DNA of 64,000 nucleotides, taken from assembly GCA_023228225.1 (NCBI GenBank), contig JALOBO010000002.1, forward strand, positions 1 through 64,000, given 5' to 3'. The notes under the pieces are model-generated. The model did no database searches. It was given only the letters and a program-made list of their open reading frames with translations, and was not told where the DNA came from. A program made the translations under genes and the position numbers. Positions 46,301 to 54,400 of the stretch are shown here, one piece after another. This DNA comes from Clostridia bacterium (GTDB lineage: Bacteria > Bacillota > Clostridia > Christensenellales > UBA1242). Each line of letters opens with the position of its first letter. Positions within the stretch are counted from its first letter, which is position 1.

Positions 46301-48207
46301 GTTTTAACACTGGTTTCATTACAAACAGTTATTCCGATAGTATAATAAATGTTGAAACAAATGCTAAAACTTATGTTGGCGGAGTAGTAGGCTATGCAAC
46401 GATTGATGAAATAGTAGGCTATAATAGAATTGAATATTGCTATTCTAACAGCAATGTTACCGCAAAACATTATCAAAACAGTAATGAGTTAATTGTAGGC
46501 GGATTTGCGGGCTATATTACAAATACCACAGTCGTTTATTCGTATGCGTCGGGCAGTATTAATGTTATAGCAAAATATGTAACAGGTGGAACGAACTATT
46601 CTTATGTAGGTGGCTTTGTAGGTCAAGCAATCGAATTAAGTGAACAAACTACTATTATTGATTCGGCTTATGCCACCGGCGATGTCTTCCATAATAGTTT
46701 GCGCAGTTATACAGGTGGATTTATTGGTTATTCTTCTGGTGCTGTAACAATTAAATCTGCTTATGCAATCGGGCAAATAACCACAACAAATACCGATGGT
46801 AACAGCGGTGGTTTCTTGGGTTATACAAATGATATTACCGGGTATAGTAAATTATATTTTGATGCTGTTACTACAAAAATGACGGGCGCAAACGCTGGTG
46901 TAACAATTGCTAATACCAAAACATTAATGGTAGCCAATTTAAGCTTAGGTTCATGGAGTAAAACGGCTGATCATTATCCCTTACTTAAAGGAGCAGATGA
47001 AGAATTAATGAGTGGCACAAATAGCACATTAGGTTCAAGGGCATATCCTTATCCAGTAACCAGCATTCGTGGAGAAACCAGCAGTATTGAATATGGTGTT
47101 TCACAAGGCTTTAATATGATTCAAACCTCAAAGATAGACGTTGCTGATAGCATATATTGTATACCTTTCCTAAGTACATGGTATAATGGCAATGGATATA
47201 AAATAAATTGGCCAAATAATAACATTAAATCAGTTCCAATTTATATAGATTCAGCGGGCAATATAGTTGATACTGTTGGACAAGCAAAAACAAGTTTATA
47301 TACCGAAGGGCTGTTTGGTACTTTAGCACCAACCGCATTAATTTTCAATGCAGAAATTGTTAATTGGTATTATAATAAAGGGTTTCAAAATGATGGAACT
47401 CAATATGCGATTGGTTCGTTTGCGGGTATCGTTACTTCATATAAAAACCAAGAAGTTGAGTTATATTTACGAGGACGTATTACTTCTAGTAAGGTTAGTG
47501 GAAAAATAAACATTCTTAGAGAAAAAGGTGGTATGTTGGTTGTAGGTGGGTTAGTTGGCATAATTGATGGCGGGCAAATAGATAACTGTGCAATAGAAGT
47601 GGACATAACTACCGACATTAAAGTAACAATTGGAGAGGTTTTGTCTTCAATTTGGAGTATAATTAAATTTATGGGAGTGATAGTTGCAGTGTCATTTGTA
47701 GGCTGGTATTATGTTATAGCAGGTATACCTGAATTATTTAGTGAATTTATGTCCGCCATTATGGTTAATAGCATTTATTATGGAATTTCTCTAATAGAAA
47801 GGTTATTATCTTTGAGTGTTGAACAATCGGGAATTATAGGCGAAGTTTCTGGAATTCTTATGAATGGTGGACGTGTGTTAAATTGTTATCAATATGGCGA
47901 TTTAGTAAGGGCTAATGTGTTCAATGGTATCCACGGTGATTTATCTGCACTTTGTGGATATACAAACACAATTGAAGTTGGAGGAGTTGATGTTACGCAA
48001 TATTGCTTGGTTGAAAATACTTTTGTAAGTGCAGAAGTAGAAGATACACTTCCATTTACTGTTGCTTCATATCCTGAAACTATAATTACAAATTATTATA
48101 GTATGCTAGATGAAAATATGCAAGAAGGTGAGTTGTATAGGGATTCGGGTTGGAGCAATGTAATTTGGAACATTAAGGCAAACGGTTTACCCGTACTTAG
48201 AAAGTAA
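31354..48207 (+). CDS. Giant GLUG/Ig-like repeat lipoprotein 1 (5,617 aa)
   Basis: TTGGAGG five bases before the ATG gives a clear start. A lipoprotein signal (IILLATVGAVFGLSGC, Cys about 26) predicts attachment to the outer face of the membrane. Residues about 30-930 are beta-rich Ig/Big_2-like segments. Beta-helix-like modules follow, each opening like YYIIKNDINL...WAPIGT...PFIG, at about residues 965, 2470, 2960, 3670, 4280, 4745 and 5230. About 39 strict GLUG-type motifs (GG[LFIAV]-x-G, as in NVGGLVGYSSD) fill them. Residues about 1600-2460 are another Ig-like block. A hydrophobic stretch at about 5434-5458 could span the membrane. No LPXTG or wall-binding domain is seen. Probably an adhesin or scaffold; the role is inferred. 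No frameshift occurs over 16.8 kb. It is paralogous to the next gene. Confidence 0.9.
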   Translation: MVAKVTRNILIILLATVGAVFGLSGCKSPYAKMELNVSSQEITINLPESGTAEEEITATVTGVDKDINKDIGLSFDDQQNVITASITEQNDGQSKIKIIAQKPGTAILTLRSYEGEKSATVTVNVVREITDFTINSSYSPVVIAGTQKFQFDLKQISFAPYDTNQRGLVFSVMGSGSENVYNLNSTTGSFYISQRPASKYVTLNITSVSNPNISKSIQVPVLSPLETGDIVISTDGTTDIGTDSLSLIGNKPTLNSIMLLVNLPNAHENYIAYYLVSTNDQNYISIENENTTTTRAVQGQNKVFITALDLVGTASLTVNIYIKDYETATPAVTRTVYFNVTHWATSINVLSQVDSTEQIVNYSTNGEITISSEELDVYDYYLNSRGTKILLNVLPVNASNRQVKISLYKQDGTLITDPDNYLQSSYLTGNVFNYSNNINTSAYIYLFNNSSLNENIIMRFTAVIDSSIYSEIELKLVSGIRTITASTSTISIVKGIDTGSFNVTVSPVGSDISQINTRVFNNSILSVAIPVFISTSENGDLYRFNISGYIAGNSVITLNTLNGLVASLNVTVYVPLEDMTLSIPAPEDNADVLYLSQTPTLKNNQTLQSSVIALSKSIPLSVSFYPADAQKNSITYSVTNGQGIVSIANGVIRALNEGTAQISVSASFGVESIITRTFYVTVYNPIVAIYVNRTNISLKNINTLGCFDYDKAQANFTVTALRSVGSIAEDITNNCNYSITNLSGTVDTTIISVASGIITGIKQGEVNILISFTEGDTLSEITVNGNPLVREFNDRTHYQTCTVTVTDTDEITNLALNNVSASQGLYYNASLVTNNTKNKISANVYPTTAINTSVIYAYQKNSVDTVNILDVNLLKIGTVTPYLTSGVTAGKTSIYVIPQGAVKLYYTTNSNFASTAFANYAEYTQYIKTYIAETGIYYITNSEPSTILDDMFNKLFKIAISASFDVVVADGLTYDTAYQIKTALNLYDVRNGLDKYYIIKNDINLVGYADWAPIGTELNPFIGKIFGSYSVISNRKTILKYSKIINLNIQKTLTNTENADSAYIGLFGYVGEGAIICDLDVAVSKIEITASSYTSIDTIYAGVIAGFAEGSVSPYTDFATVNEEYAVTDSAIIYNCGATYVASNVNEIIINYTGNNANVNIGGLVGYSAGIIANLSSIAFNSNSYITNSNYLYTSGNIAINSTGLINAGGLIGYNDNTALLGTSDKIKINTTTNTVTFIKASKLSTEINTDIFITVSNTVISNSSVGGLVGINNGIIMGANAQANITGLNNIGGLVGINNGKLYNASSSSKVVGYVNVGGAVGINNVIVYNTDFKAYDNVESNGISISKVVGINNVGGLVGFNNAGTIVYSSAISYFPNRDINDGSYFGDVVVNGGIDALISAGGLVGLTSGKSVIEQSYATINTQIYSASDTTISAIGGLIGSVENGGTITEGSNSISIKNVYSAGIIKNMLDTSILGGLIGYVYDSDNATYYTLTLSTAYTVAQNYTNGTSTANASIGSQNVTNNPVVGGSASQVLYLSNLYFADINSVAVTDNELKNSTLSIFEGWNFATYTDGSMNEGTFIWDIYNSYPVLLKPENTYTNITAPDIIVLEVNTEENAIRTESNSMVLFYDAIDTESNTYSIENLVYIYYGYTDEFDEIISMFLSSDFSMSILSGDLVIGIDGKNIIIKTTGTADIKIKANKNPAVYAVLQICVLPKISSIVINDENGNDITLNDYNSISMRKDSVTQLNTLYLDEEGNAIYNSAFGVIYSSDNVALANVISSVPVTNDFGSTDMENWTSNLYYLPISPNAIIESGSTILENYIANFIAMPVVIATFNDLVNGGTYSVYVPIRDFVQDSDDTIKFEVQLIVGATMIDVTPYDNEIEKIQILNLTGTVYTDNIAVDTESDYLGRVYLYGSNVVEGYEGFILNENKTQIVNNGNTYLTITEGDTELLSGQLITGFNIAVSNYFTEQIEQDLQIELLFTPFDNLDINDNIINESLIKVIKITINSQQILRTDITHFAGGEIINGVYNAEEYATTTIVNSQNGLLKIFTYPLYADYDGIDLVSSVMTQNGQEVSVQFEQRIASYLNSYYYQQPNTSAITIANGITLRKFSYVYTENNVSTNMFNGWFYIRTLLPTEVDLGTQFTVTASFYKLDESNNKQTVYTQSILLVTAQMPGVSIDFEQEYVARGTSIIIDLYTNGVSGDALLLAFSGEDYESDEYAELHSVSAEKINNVWYLKIGPSIKAGTIITVQASISEYVNGILETKITEEQITVVDFVITGMTEETVGTGSVYRMETGSPRSLKVLLITQRYIYDENAYSSIDSTYLVNIENEIQNQISALEEQYSTLLNTLGTLSQVWKRLSIGINDTLNINNLVGDGEYFSVRFDTRNYTIITPVKVNTVDILVRGEIEYTYYNGVPYMAYVNSEGDSVINVDDIEIEISETYTINKDFNFDFWLNTTEDSPQPITSLEELKNMSAGANYILTNDIVINEAWTPLQVDIAMLDGNSYTIFFKNFDETTLGINTVALIGLFSQVNSGTVLKNITIALPATIEINATAFTSVTFGMLTAVNNGGIITNCAITSEYQDLSNTTQHTTNITINTSDTIGGNVVSTLVGGLVGSNSGYISNSRVGGYTELYRLEDADYVVEEILSTINIFAKGSIGGFVGINTNIISNSFYANGTIENVSTYGVNAYTGGFVENNSGTIFGCYAEGLAGSYTLSNDVKNSNPTLTEGGIKTYGDAGGFIYFNSGTITNSYSNIPILARRAGGFAYENRSTGTIDQTYSLSLLIESERSDYYGPFIGRNNLNIVNNDSTCTVTNSYYRDIGYVATDEVGIRVNKLDFSSSDVFVGFGFSGSMTSFVQGGSIWVMESIDTDRLAQLQSIDDQDKTPDDVLTESLLELVLIPKLVSADSIAISLRMPITTEEIVQGESYTYYYPVTDTTSGTVNNPILIKTAEEFNLKIVKYADYIPATETETAYVKFDKYIRIIADLDFNDYTTINTNVKGDTLTDVNNTEIIIYTQGMLTMGIIFKGNLDGNGMTMQNVKFASVADTFALQDTLTNYNLRPYAKLSSTERGLFARVEGGVVKNLNISTSGSMGASNIISVGTLAGVIKDSVVLNIKLTGSATSTSQTDIYGNNYAGGLAGRIIGTSIIMNITSNLSVSATYSTSDSGNVIVEGNQTYVIYSSYQDENLGYALKTDVSYAGGIAGIINIVVRDMSTVSDGVLSTDKIITGTTIDDPYIQRLSVSGAITISGETAGGIAGLIGSNTFIKDIAYETTFVEGEASAKQIIMGYNYTGGIAGENRGKIDQARVQHTEAIQDAIESALTVGKTTGTQGLFAASTNARISNNYVGGLVGYNIGSVSSSGEVVGGIITNSYCKVDVINTSAKVAGGLIGYNSGGKLEYVYASGSVLAKNIIGGIIGYNQNDSIQKQVLNHVVAINNWHTDVTLNTIGVIEKNIYYMLRTMQGIIVSGKNYGDSSTYTTKGNVPTSLGSIIGYNTASSLNFWINDGTRMTSDDLESNIAGNYFVSTIWSGLNCTGAEPVLFMPEIGYQISEFTEVQLVVLNAFNSSVDWATIGESGARLGGYYTYEESESTSININVPKIAYKITTSGAINADALDITSEVSSMKDTVFGEWNSLTWIYNSDDINIIRYPELTLGNNSNVFIISSQADLSLIQHNLKATYLLDFEINPETQQGELVLDDNYVWRPLGTSTSAFKGKFKSIDTTMSIDTTMQVIKNIHVKDTINASHGLFTYIIGAQFAYVGFEIASMSSTNAEYFGVLAGYAQKSTFTNVIISGKENTTTIYSEYQNQNHNVGGLVGYSSDTQYNNTYSNINMNVSSYVNNKLTNVGGLIGYAKGGTLYFSKSLNNTITASNTSVIAGTLTNIGGLIGLAENFKTITQSFSESGLDIGQTLNINVGGLIGKTIGNGEIVDCYANNVSTENTDYESNIDLTDILNASIINAGGLIGYVNNGIKVSNCSSNNSILMLSPINMAVDTSINAGGLFGNIYADTIVVGNYLVLNSYATGNIIIDAEYVDDDELIIDKLGQINAGGFVGIADIKTNKIIFNSCFASGFTYISALNEINAGGFAGYLLNENDKLPSEINFCYGSGNVTAKNSDVSKEVSLGGLIGKASMFSISNCFTISSILLRNTNNTNNNIGSFLGLQGTINDYNNNYYNSEMSGLKSTNAINGAGADLSKIIATETYDFNTLTFTGYELGTIYPILSLKTVSTIPFDYIEEYNPMDLSHFNYRTGLFNDSSQATGTKINPATISTLTDFNTINANSNRHYIQTANIEIDYKLLTKITNLNGTYNACGYSILLSDTSSIKNFKSLFEIIDGKNAGVYGLDIILTSDIATDNTINAGMLAGVNNGHIVSCNLSSISNNYVVTSQSTDSATGTITGTNNGNILNTISNVNIADTYINEKTGIKFGSGYVGGLVGNNSALIEMCNYSGDISVNIVIYSYMGGIAGYTNELASTYQSYANSEINALFTGDMISDIGGLIGQNKGNISECYSSNEINIISNSSTLNNVGGLVGKNLNNISTAYSTANITVIGGSYAGGFIGNCAGGEITNAYSSGDVGISLGKIASFVGFNSSAEVIYTNCYAIGYIYYVDEENNIDESRITLNTIYNNRAGFTNYTSKPTFINCYFDKYLTGVSENLLTIDGITVIDGMTTDGTATMLALSASPWAIRKTDDKVTSYPYLYLLDTNGQTVFNDIYNPQASGSRVVPMAINNISIWNYSFFSNCSAIILTADLSISNVTGSNLSSLNTWIYGNDHTITVEGIKASYNLSANIYGSGLFTNITCKGLITDLKIDMIYNASKPNANNIQTISTTGHNTNTIYAFGLLVAVNSGRLINIDSQPTLAKVIYSFTGQTNEDMHYSGFVGLNTYSGIIYDVISKTEVVREPTAVLSETAYVGAVTGLNKGLIYNAQADADIIKDGDTYVMKGANIKYINISDDVNNRYIGGLVGFNTGFITNSYSDSIINVETNAKTYVGGVVGYATIDEIVGYNRIEYCYSNSNVTAKHYQNSNELIVGGFAGYITNTTVVYSYASGSINVIAKYVTGGTNYSYVGGFVGQAIELSEQTTIIDSAYATGDVFHNSLRSYTGGFIGYSSGAVTIKSAYAIGQITTTNTDGNSGGFLGYTNDITGYSKLYFDAVTTKMTGANAGVTIANTKTLMVANLSLGSWSKTADHYPLLKGADEELMSGTNSTLGSRAYPYPVTSIRGETSSIEYGVSQGFNMIQTSKIDVADSIYCIPFLSTWYNGNGYKINWPNNNIKSVPIYIDSAGNIVDTVGQAKTSLYTEGLFGTLAPTALIFNAEIVNWYYNKGFQNDGTQYAIGSFAGIVTSYKNQEVELYLRGRITSSKVSGKINILREKGGMLVVGGLVGIIDGGQIDNCAIEVDITTDIKVTIGEVLSSIWSIIKFMGVIVAVSFVGWYYVIAGIPELFSEFMSAIMVNSIYYGISLIERLLSLSVEQSGIIGEVSGILMNGGRVLNCYQYGDLVRANVFNGIHGDLSALCGYTNTIEVGGVDVTQYCLVENTFVSAEVEDTLPFTVASYPETIITNYYSMLDENMQEGELYRDSGWSNVIWNIKANGLPVLRK
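42553..42588 (+). repeat. Exact 18-bp tandem duplication inside giant gene 1
   Basis: AGTATAGACACAACTATG occurs twice in a row (42553-42570 and 42571-42588), encoding Ser-Ile-Asp-Thr-Thr-Met twice without disturbing the frame. Exact identity suggests a recent slippage event. Confidence 0.95.
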
Positions 48208-48257
48208 ACAAAAACCCCACACAAATTTTATTTATGTGGGGTTTTTGTTTACTTTCT
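48199..48257. terminator. Terminator of giant gene 1 with a perfect 23-bp stem
   Basis: Arms at 48199-48221 and 48235-48257 are perfect inverse complements around a 13-base loop. The left arm includes the last two codons and stop of the giant gene. The core ACCCCACA/TGTGGGGT is GC-rich and followed by T runs. Confidence 0.9.
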
Positions 48258-48319
48258 ATAAAATGGTAAACTTTTTATAAAACTGTACAAACTATACTAA
48301 TAGTATGACAAGTAATTAT

Positions 48320-48348
48320 TTGACATTTTTTGTAAGATAAAATATAAT
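48320..48348 (+). promoter_or_regulatory. Consensus sigma-A promoter of giant gene 2
   Basis: TTGACA at 48320-48325 and TATAAT at 48343-48348 are both perfect, with a 17-bp spacer. The leader is about 120 bases, similar in length to that of giant gene 1. Confidence 0.88.
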
Positions 48349-48371
48349 TAAAGTTAATATAATGGAATAAT

Positions 48372-48385
48372 TATGCGCGCGCATA
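48372..48385. promoter_or_regulatory. GC-rich 14-bp palindrome in the leader of giant gene 2
   Basis: TATGCGCGCGCATA is a perfect palindrome, 24 bases past the -10 box, in otherwise very AT-rich DNA. It may be an operator or, in RNA, a short 5' hairpin. The position just after the expected transcript start suits repression by a dimeric protein; this is inference. Confidence 0.5.
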
Positions 48386-48474
48386 CTGTTATCTAATTAT
48401 AAGATTATAAGTATATACAATAAAACTTGATAAAAATATCTTAAAACACAAAAAATAAGTAAGGCGAGGGTTAA

Positions 48475-51400
48475 ATGCTAAACAAAACGGTAAAAAATAT
48501 TTTAACTGTTTTAAGTTTGATAATAATATCATTCGGTGTGTTTTCCGGATGTGCAGACCCTTATGCAAAATTAAAGGTTACTACTAATGTTTCTACTGTA
48601 AATTTTACACTTAGTGAATCTGATGATACATTAAATACATTTGAAATTGTTGCTACTGTAAGCGGGGCAAGTGGTTCTATATCAAAAGGCGTGGTGGTTT
48701 CAATAAACCCGAGCACCGCTGCAAGCGTAGTTGGCACGCCGGTACTATATGATAGTTCAACTCGTATCACAATTAAAGCAAATTCTAATGCACCGGGGAC
48801 ATCTGAAATAAGAGTTATGACAGAAGAAGGTGCTAAATTTTGTACTGTAAGATTGAACACTGTATTAGAAGTTAGTGGGATATCTTATAGCAGTGTAGTA
48901 TCACCATATATTTTGCGTGGGCAGAATGTTAATATTACTAGCATATTAGAAGCACAAAATATTTTATTTACTCCTGCTGGTACCAATCAGCGTGAAGTTA
49001 CGTATTCAATAGTAAACACACTTGAAAGACCTTATAACACTCAATATGCGACAATTGATAGTCAAAATAATTTGCGCGTAAATTTAAGACCTGAAAATGG
49101 CATAATTTCCGTGAGAGTGATATCTATTGCAAATAGTGCTGTGTATAGAGATATAAATATATATGTAATAGAACCCATTGATGAAGAAGATATTGCTTTT
49201 GAAGATTTATCGTTAAATGCATTACAAGAATTGACTCTTATTAAAAATTCAGATCAAAATCCTATGGTGTTAAAAACAGTTATTGTTACTAATGAACAAT
49301 ATTTTGTTACATATCGAACAAATAACGCACAAATCGCCGAAGTGAATAAAGTATTATCAGATACTTCCGGTAAAACTTTTGCAGTTACTGGGGCGGGGCT
49401 AGGCATAGTAAATATTTATGCAGATGTTACAGTAAAAATTTCTGGACAAGCGACCGAACAAGTAATTAGCAAATCTTTTAGTGTTACGGTAGTAGATGAA
49501 TTAAAATCAATAGAAATTTCATCTAACAGTTTAAATACTGATAATTCGCTATTTATTTATAATTCAGAATCTTATTATAATTTAGCAGGTAGCCCTTTAA
49601 AAATTACATTGGATCCAATTACTGCTTATAATAGTTCGGTAAAATTATCACTTTCAAGCACATTAGCAGAGTTTAAATTTAGATTAAGTAATGGTAGTGA
49701 AATTACAGATTATAATAATGTTCCTGTTACAAATGGAATTCTCAATCTTTACATAGCGCATGAAATAACATCAATAGATATAGAAGAAAATCCTAGTGTA
49801 CTTAATGATGTTACACTTACTATTAGTTCAGCGGTAAATTCAAGTATATTGACAGAAATTGAATTACTTCCTCGCACTGGTATTACTAATATTTTTGTTA
49901 AAGAGCATTTAATTGATGATAGTATTGGCGACATTTTAAGTAGTATTTCATTAGAAAATAATCAAACAAAAACTGTAATAATACAAGTAAATCCCGCCGA
50001 TGCCGAAATAATAGAAGAAACAAATAAGAATATAAGTATTAACATCGGAAATACGAATATTGTAGAAAGTGCTTGGATTACTAGGTATAGTGATATAAAT
50101 GATAATATTGCAATATTAAATATTACTGCAAAAAACGAAGGTGCTACCACAATAGAACTACTTTCTAAAAATGGCAGGTCTGTTAATTTAACAGTTAATG
50201 TTTATAATCCAATAAACTACATATACGCTAATTTACAGACTGTAAGTGGGCAAATTGTAGAAAGTGATTTATCCACCGCCACTTCTAACGATTATGATGC
50301 ATTGGAGTTGCCCACCGCTACTGCAAAAGTATCTATACGCAGTATATTATTGTCTCTTATTAACATAAATCCATCAAATGCAACATTGTCACAATTTAAT
50401 GATGGTAAATTTTATAAATTCTCTACAAAAGATATTGAAGGTGTTTCGGTTGCCACAATTAGTGCAACAGGCGAAATTATGGCACTTTCTAATGGTATTG
50501 CACAAATAGAAATTTCGGTAAAAGATTTTACCGGCGTTACATTTACTTGTAGTTTTCTAATAGAAGTTTATACTCCTATTTCTTATGCTAGTTTAAATAT
50601 AGGTGGAGTAGAAAAATATATAGTTGAATTATTTGATGCAAATAGCATTGGCTATTTTAATGACAATGCATCATACACAACAATTAGTTTTGTTATAAAC
50701 CCTTTTAATGCATCAGTGATAACCGACAATGAACCCATTAAGTGGTCAATAGAGGGTAATTCAAATAATTATACATATGCAGTAAGCAATAATGCCTATA
50801 TAGAAAACAGCACAACAAATTATTACATTACTTGGGAAGAACTTGCAAACGGGCAAATTAAAGTGTATGCAAAACTTCCAAGTACAGAAAGTTCAAAAAC
50901 TATAACAATTATTGGCAGTATTCAAACTGGTGATGTTCGTAATCCTGTAATATCAAAAAAAGCCGAAATTATAATTAAAAAACCACAAATGATATCAGAT
51001 ATTGCTTTTGATGATATGTATCTACTAGGAAGCGGAACAGAAAATACAATACCGATGCTTTATTATTCAGCACTAGATAGTAACTATTCGTTTAAAGCAA
51101 GTGCATTACCGGGCAGTGCTTACAACAACAAATTACTATTTGCTTATTATCAAGAGGATTATTCACCTGCCGAAAACAGCTTATTGCAAGCAGTAGTCAA
51201 TGTTAGAAAATTAAATAGTAAATTAATTGTGTCACAAAATGTAGGTGTTGCACTTATTTATGCTATTCCACAAGACAGGATAAAAGTATTATCTTTTGCT
51301 GAATACTCAGAAACAACATATCCGAATTCGCTAACCTATTTACAATATATAACACAATATATTTCGGCATACGATGGAACATCAAATACTTATAATCCTT

Positions 51401-54400
51401 ATTTTGTAAGTTATGAAAATTCAACTTATTATTTAACAGATGAATTTGGTAATAAGATTTTTAAATTTGATATTGATTATTCTTCAAAATTTGTTGTAGA
51501 TGTTGCCGATGGTTTAACCGAAACGACAGCATTTAAAGTTTTTAACGCTAACGACTTATCTAATATAAAAAATAATTTAAGTGCTTATTATGTATTAGCC
51601 ACTTCTTTAAATCTCTCTCAGTTTACTAATTGGGAGCCTATTGGCACTAATGCTACACCATTTACAGGTAGTTTTGATTGCACACTAAATTATTTTGGAA
51701 ATAGTTATACAAGCGATATCATACTAGGTAATATTACAATAAATACTGCTGGTTTTGAAAATATAGGAATGTTTGGCTACTTAGATAGCACTGCCAAAAT
51801 TAAAAATTTAAGCATTTTAATACAAAATCTTAATGTTGTAGCGACGGCAAATGCTGTAAATGCCGGAATTATTGCTGGTTACAATAATGGTGAAATTAGT
51901 AATTGTAGTGTGCAGGCAACATTAGATACTTTTGCTAGTAATTATGTTGGCACTGTTTCTGTTGGTATGCTTGTTGGTACAAATAACGGAATAATTGATA
52001 ATTGCACGGCCAGAGGCACACTTTATGTTCAAGACAGTACTTTAACTGTTTTATACACAGGCGGATTAGTAGGGCTTAATACGGATAATGGGAGTATAAC
52101 TGGCAGTAAAGGTGCATATTCCGAAAATTCCGGTGATGCTTTCTATGGCAGTTCTGATGCCGATGTAGCAGTAGATATTTTAACTGATACTATTAATGGA
52201 ACATTATATAAAATAAACAATGTAACTTCTACGGTTGGCGGTGCGGTTGGTTATAATAAAGGTAGAATTGATAGCATAATAGTAATGTCAACAGTCTTTG
52301 GTAATGACAATGTAGGCGGACTTGCCGGCATTAGTAAAAAAACCGATGAAGTTACCGAAAATATACGCGGTATAATAAATTGCTTTGCTAATGTGTTTGT
52401 TAGAGGTAATAATAATTTAGGCGGACTTATTGGTCATAATATTAATGGGCTTGTAGAATATTCATATGTAGAAAATTATAATGCTAATTCCATAGCGGTA
52501 GGCACAACATCGGCTGTAAACGCAACTGCACTTATTATAGGTGGCTCACAGTTAGGTGGTTTAATTGGTTTTTCAACTGGTGGACAAATAAGATACTGTT
52601 ATGGTACACAAATGTCTTCTAGTATGAGTTACATCACCGAAACTGATGGAACATATTATGGTGACGTTATAGAAAATAAGAACTATTCTGATATAATAAT
52701 TGGTGGACTTATTGGTACATTATGGTCAGATGAAAATACAATATTAGAAAATTCCTATTCTACAATGAATATTCAATCTTTTTCAGCCTCAACAAAAGTG
52801 TATGCCGGTGGAATTGTGGGCATTTTAAACGGTTCATTTACAAATTCACAGCCGGTTATTACTAATGTTTATTCACGCGGAAATGTATTTACAAATACTA
52901 CTTCAATCACTAGTTATATGGGCGGTATCGTAGGATATATTTACATATCTAGTACAGCACAACAAATTGCTGACTCGTATTCCACTTCTTATTTGATGGC
53001 ATCTGCAACGTTTACTGCGACTTATATGGGAGGTATAATTGGAAGGACATCAGCCCCTAGCACCGTATTTACAGATGTATTCTATTTGAATACTATAACA
53101 AGCGGTAACGCATATGGAACACCAAAAGCCAGTATCGAATTAAAAGATATTGATACCTTTGTAAATTGGGAGTTTGCTTCGTTTAATGGTGAAGATTATA
53201 TTAGTGGGTATTGGTTAATGCCAGAAAGCGCTGATATTAACAGCGGTTATCCAGTATTATATATGGCTAGCGAAAGCGGTGGTGGCGTTATGTATGCCGA
53301 GTCGCCCACTGCAATAAATGTGTTAGTTAATGATACTCCGGAAAGCGAAATTTATGAAAAGTATTCAGATAGCGAAGTAATACTTTATTATTACTCAAAA
53401 AGAGTGGACACAAGTAAAAACAAATATGACTTAGATGATTTAATTACAACTACTTTAACTCCACTATCTGCAAGAAATATTTTAAGCGTAATTTCTAGCA
53501 ATGTTAATATTGTTAAAGTGAATAAAAATGGCACACTAGAAGTACTTAGTGAAGGCAATGTAACTATTACGATTGCTTCGGTTTATAATACTCTAATATA
53601 TGATACGTTTGAAATTTGTGCTGTTAAACCAGTTGGTGAATTAAAATTATATAAAACGAATAGTTATATGATGGCATTTGCAAGTGTCGATCAAACACTA
53701 CAACAAGTAACAGTGGAAAAAGGTAAAAATTTTGAAATATTCCCCAAAATTGCCGGTGATTCTACCAGCGCAATAGTAACTTACTTGATAACGGATACTG
53801 CTGGTATTGTTACTTTTGTAAACGAAAGTATTGTTACTTTACCAAGCGGAATACAAACCGAAGTTTTAATAACAAGAGATATATACGGAAAAATAATTTT
53901 AAAAGGCAACCACGCGGGTGTTTCTACTGTTACAGCATTTATAAAATATCCAGTAGTGTTTGGCGGTATAACTTACTATATAGAAAGCGATTACACATTG
54001 GCGTTTGAAATTAAAGTAACTGAGGGCGCTACTGACCTTTATTCTTTACTTTCGACACAGTCAACGACACAACATTATAGTGTAACAAGCAATATTTATA
54101 TGCGTACCGATTTAGAAACTGATAAACTTGCCATTACTTATAGTGCGGTTAATGCAGAAGAAAATGAAGATTCCGATATTTTACGAAATATAATAACGAC
54201 ATACGATTTAGAAAACTCTATTACCGAAGACATTAGTCCATTAACTGACAATGATTTGTTTAGTAGAATAATTAATGCCGAACTAATAAGTGAAGTATTT
54301 GATGAAAATGCAAAACTGATTTCTTATGAGTATAAGTTTAGCATAAAAGAAGAGTACAGGATATATATCACCGAAACTTTAAATATTGCAGTAAATTTAC

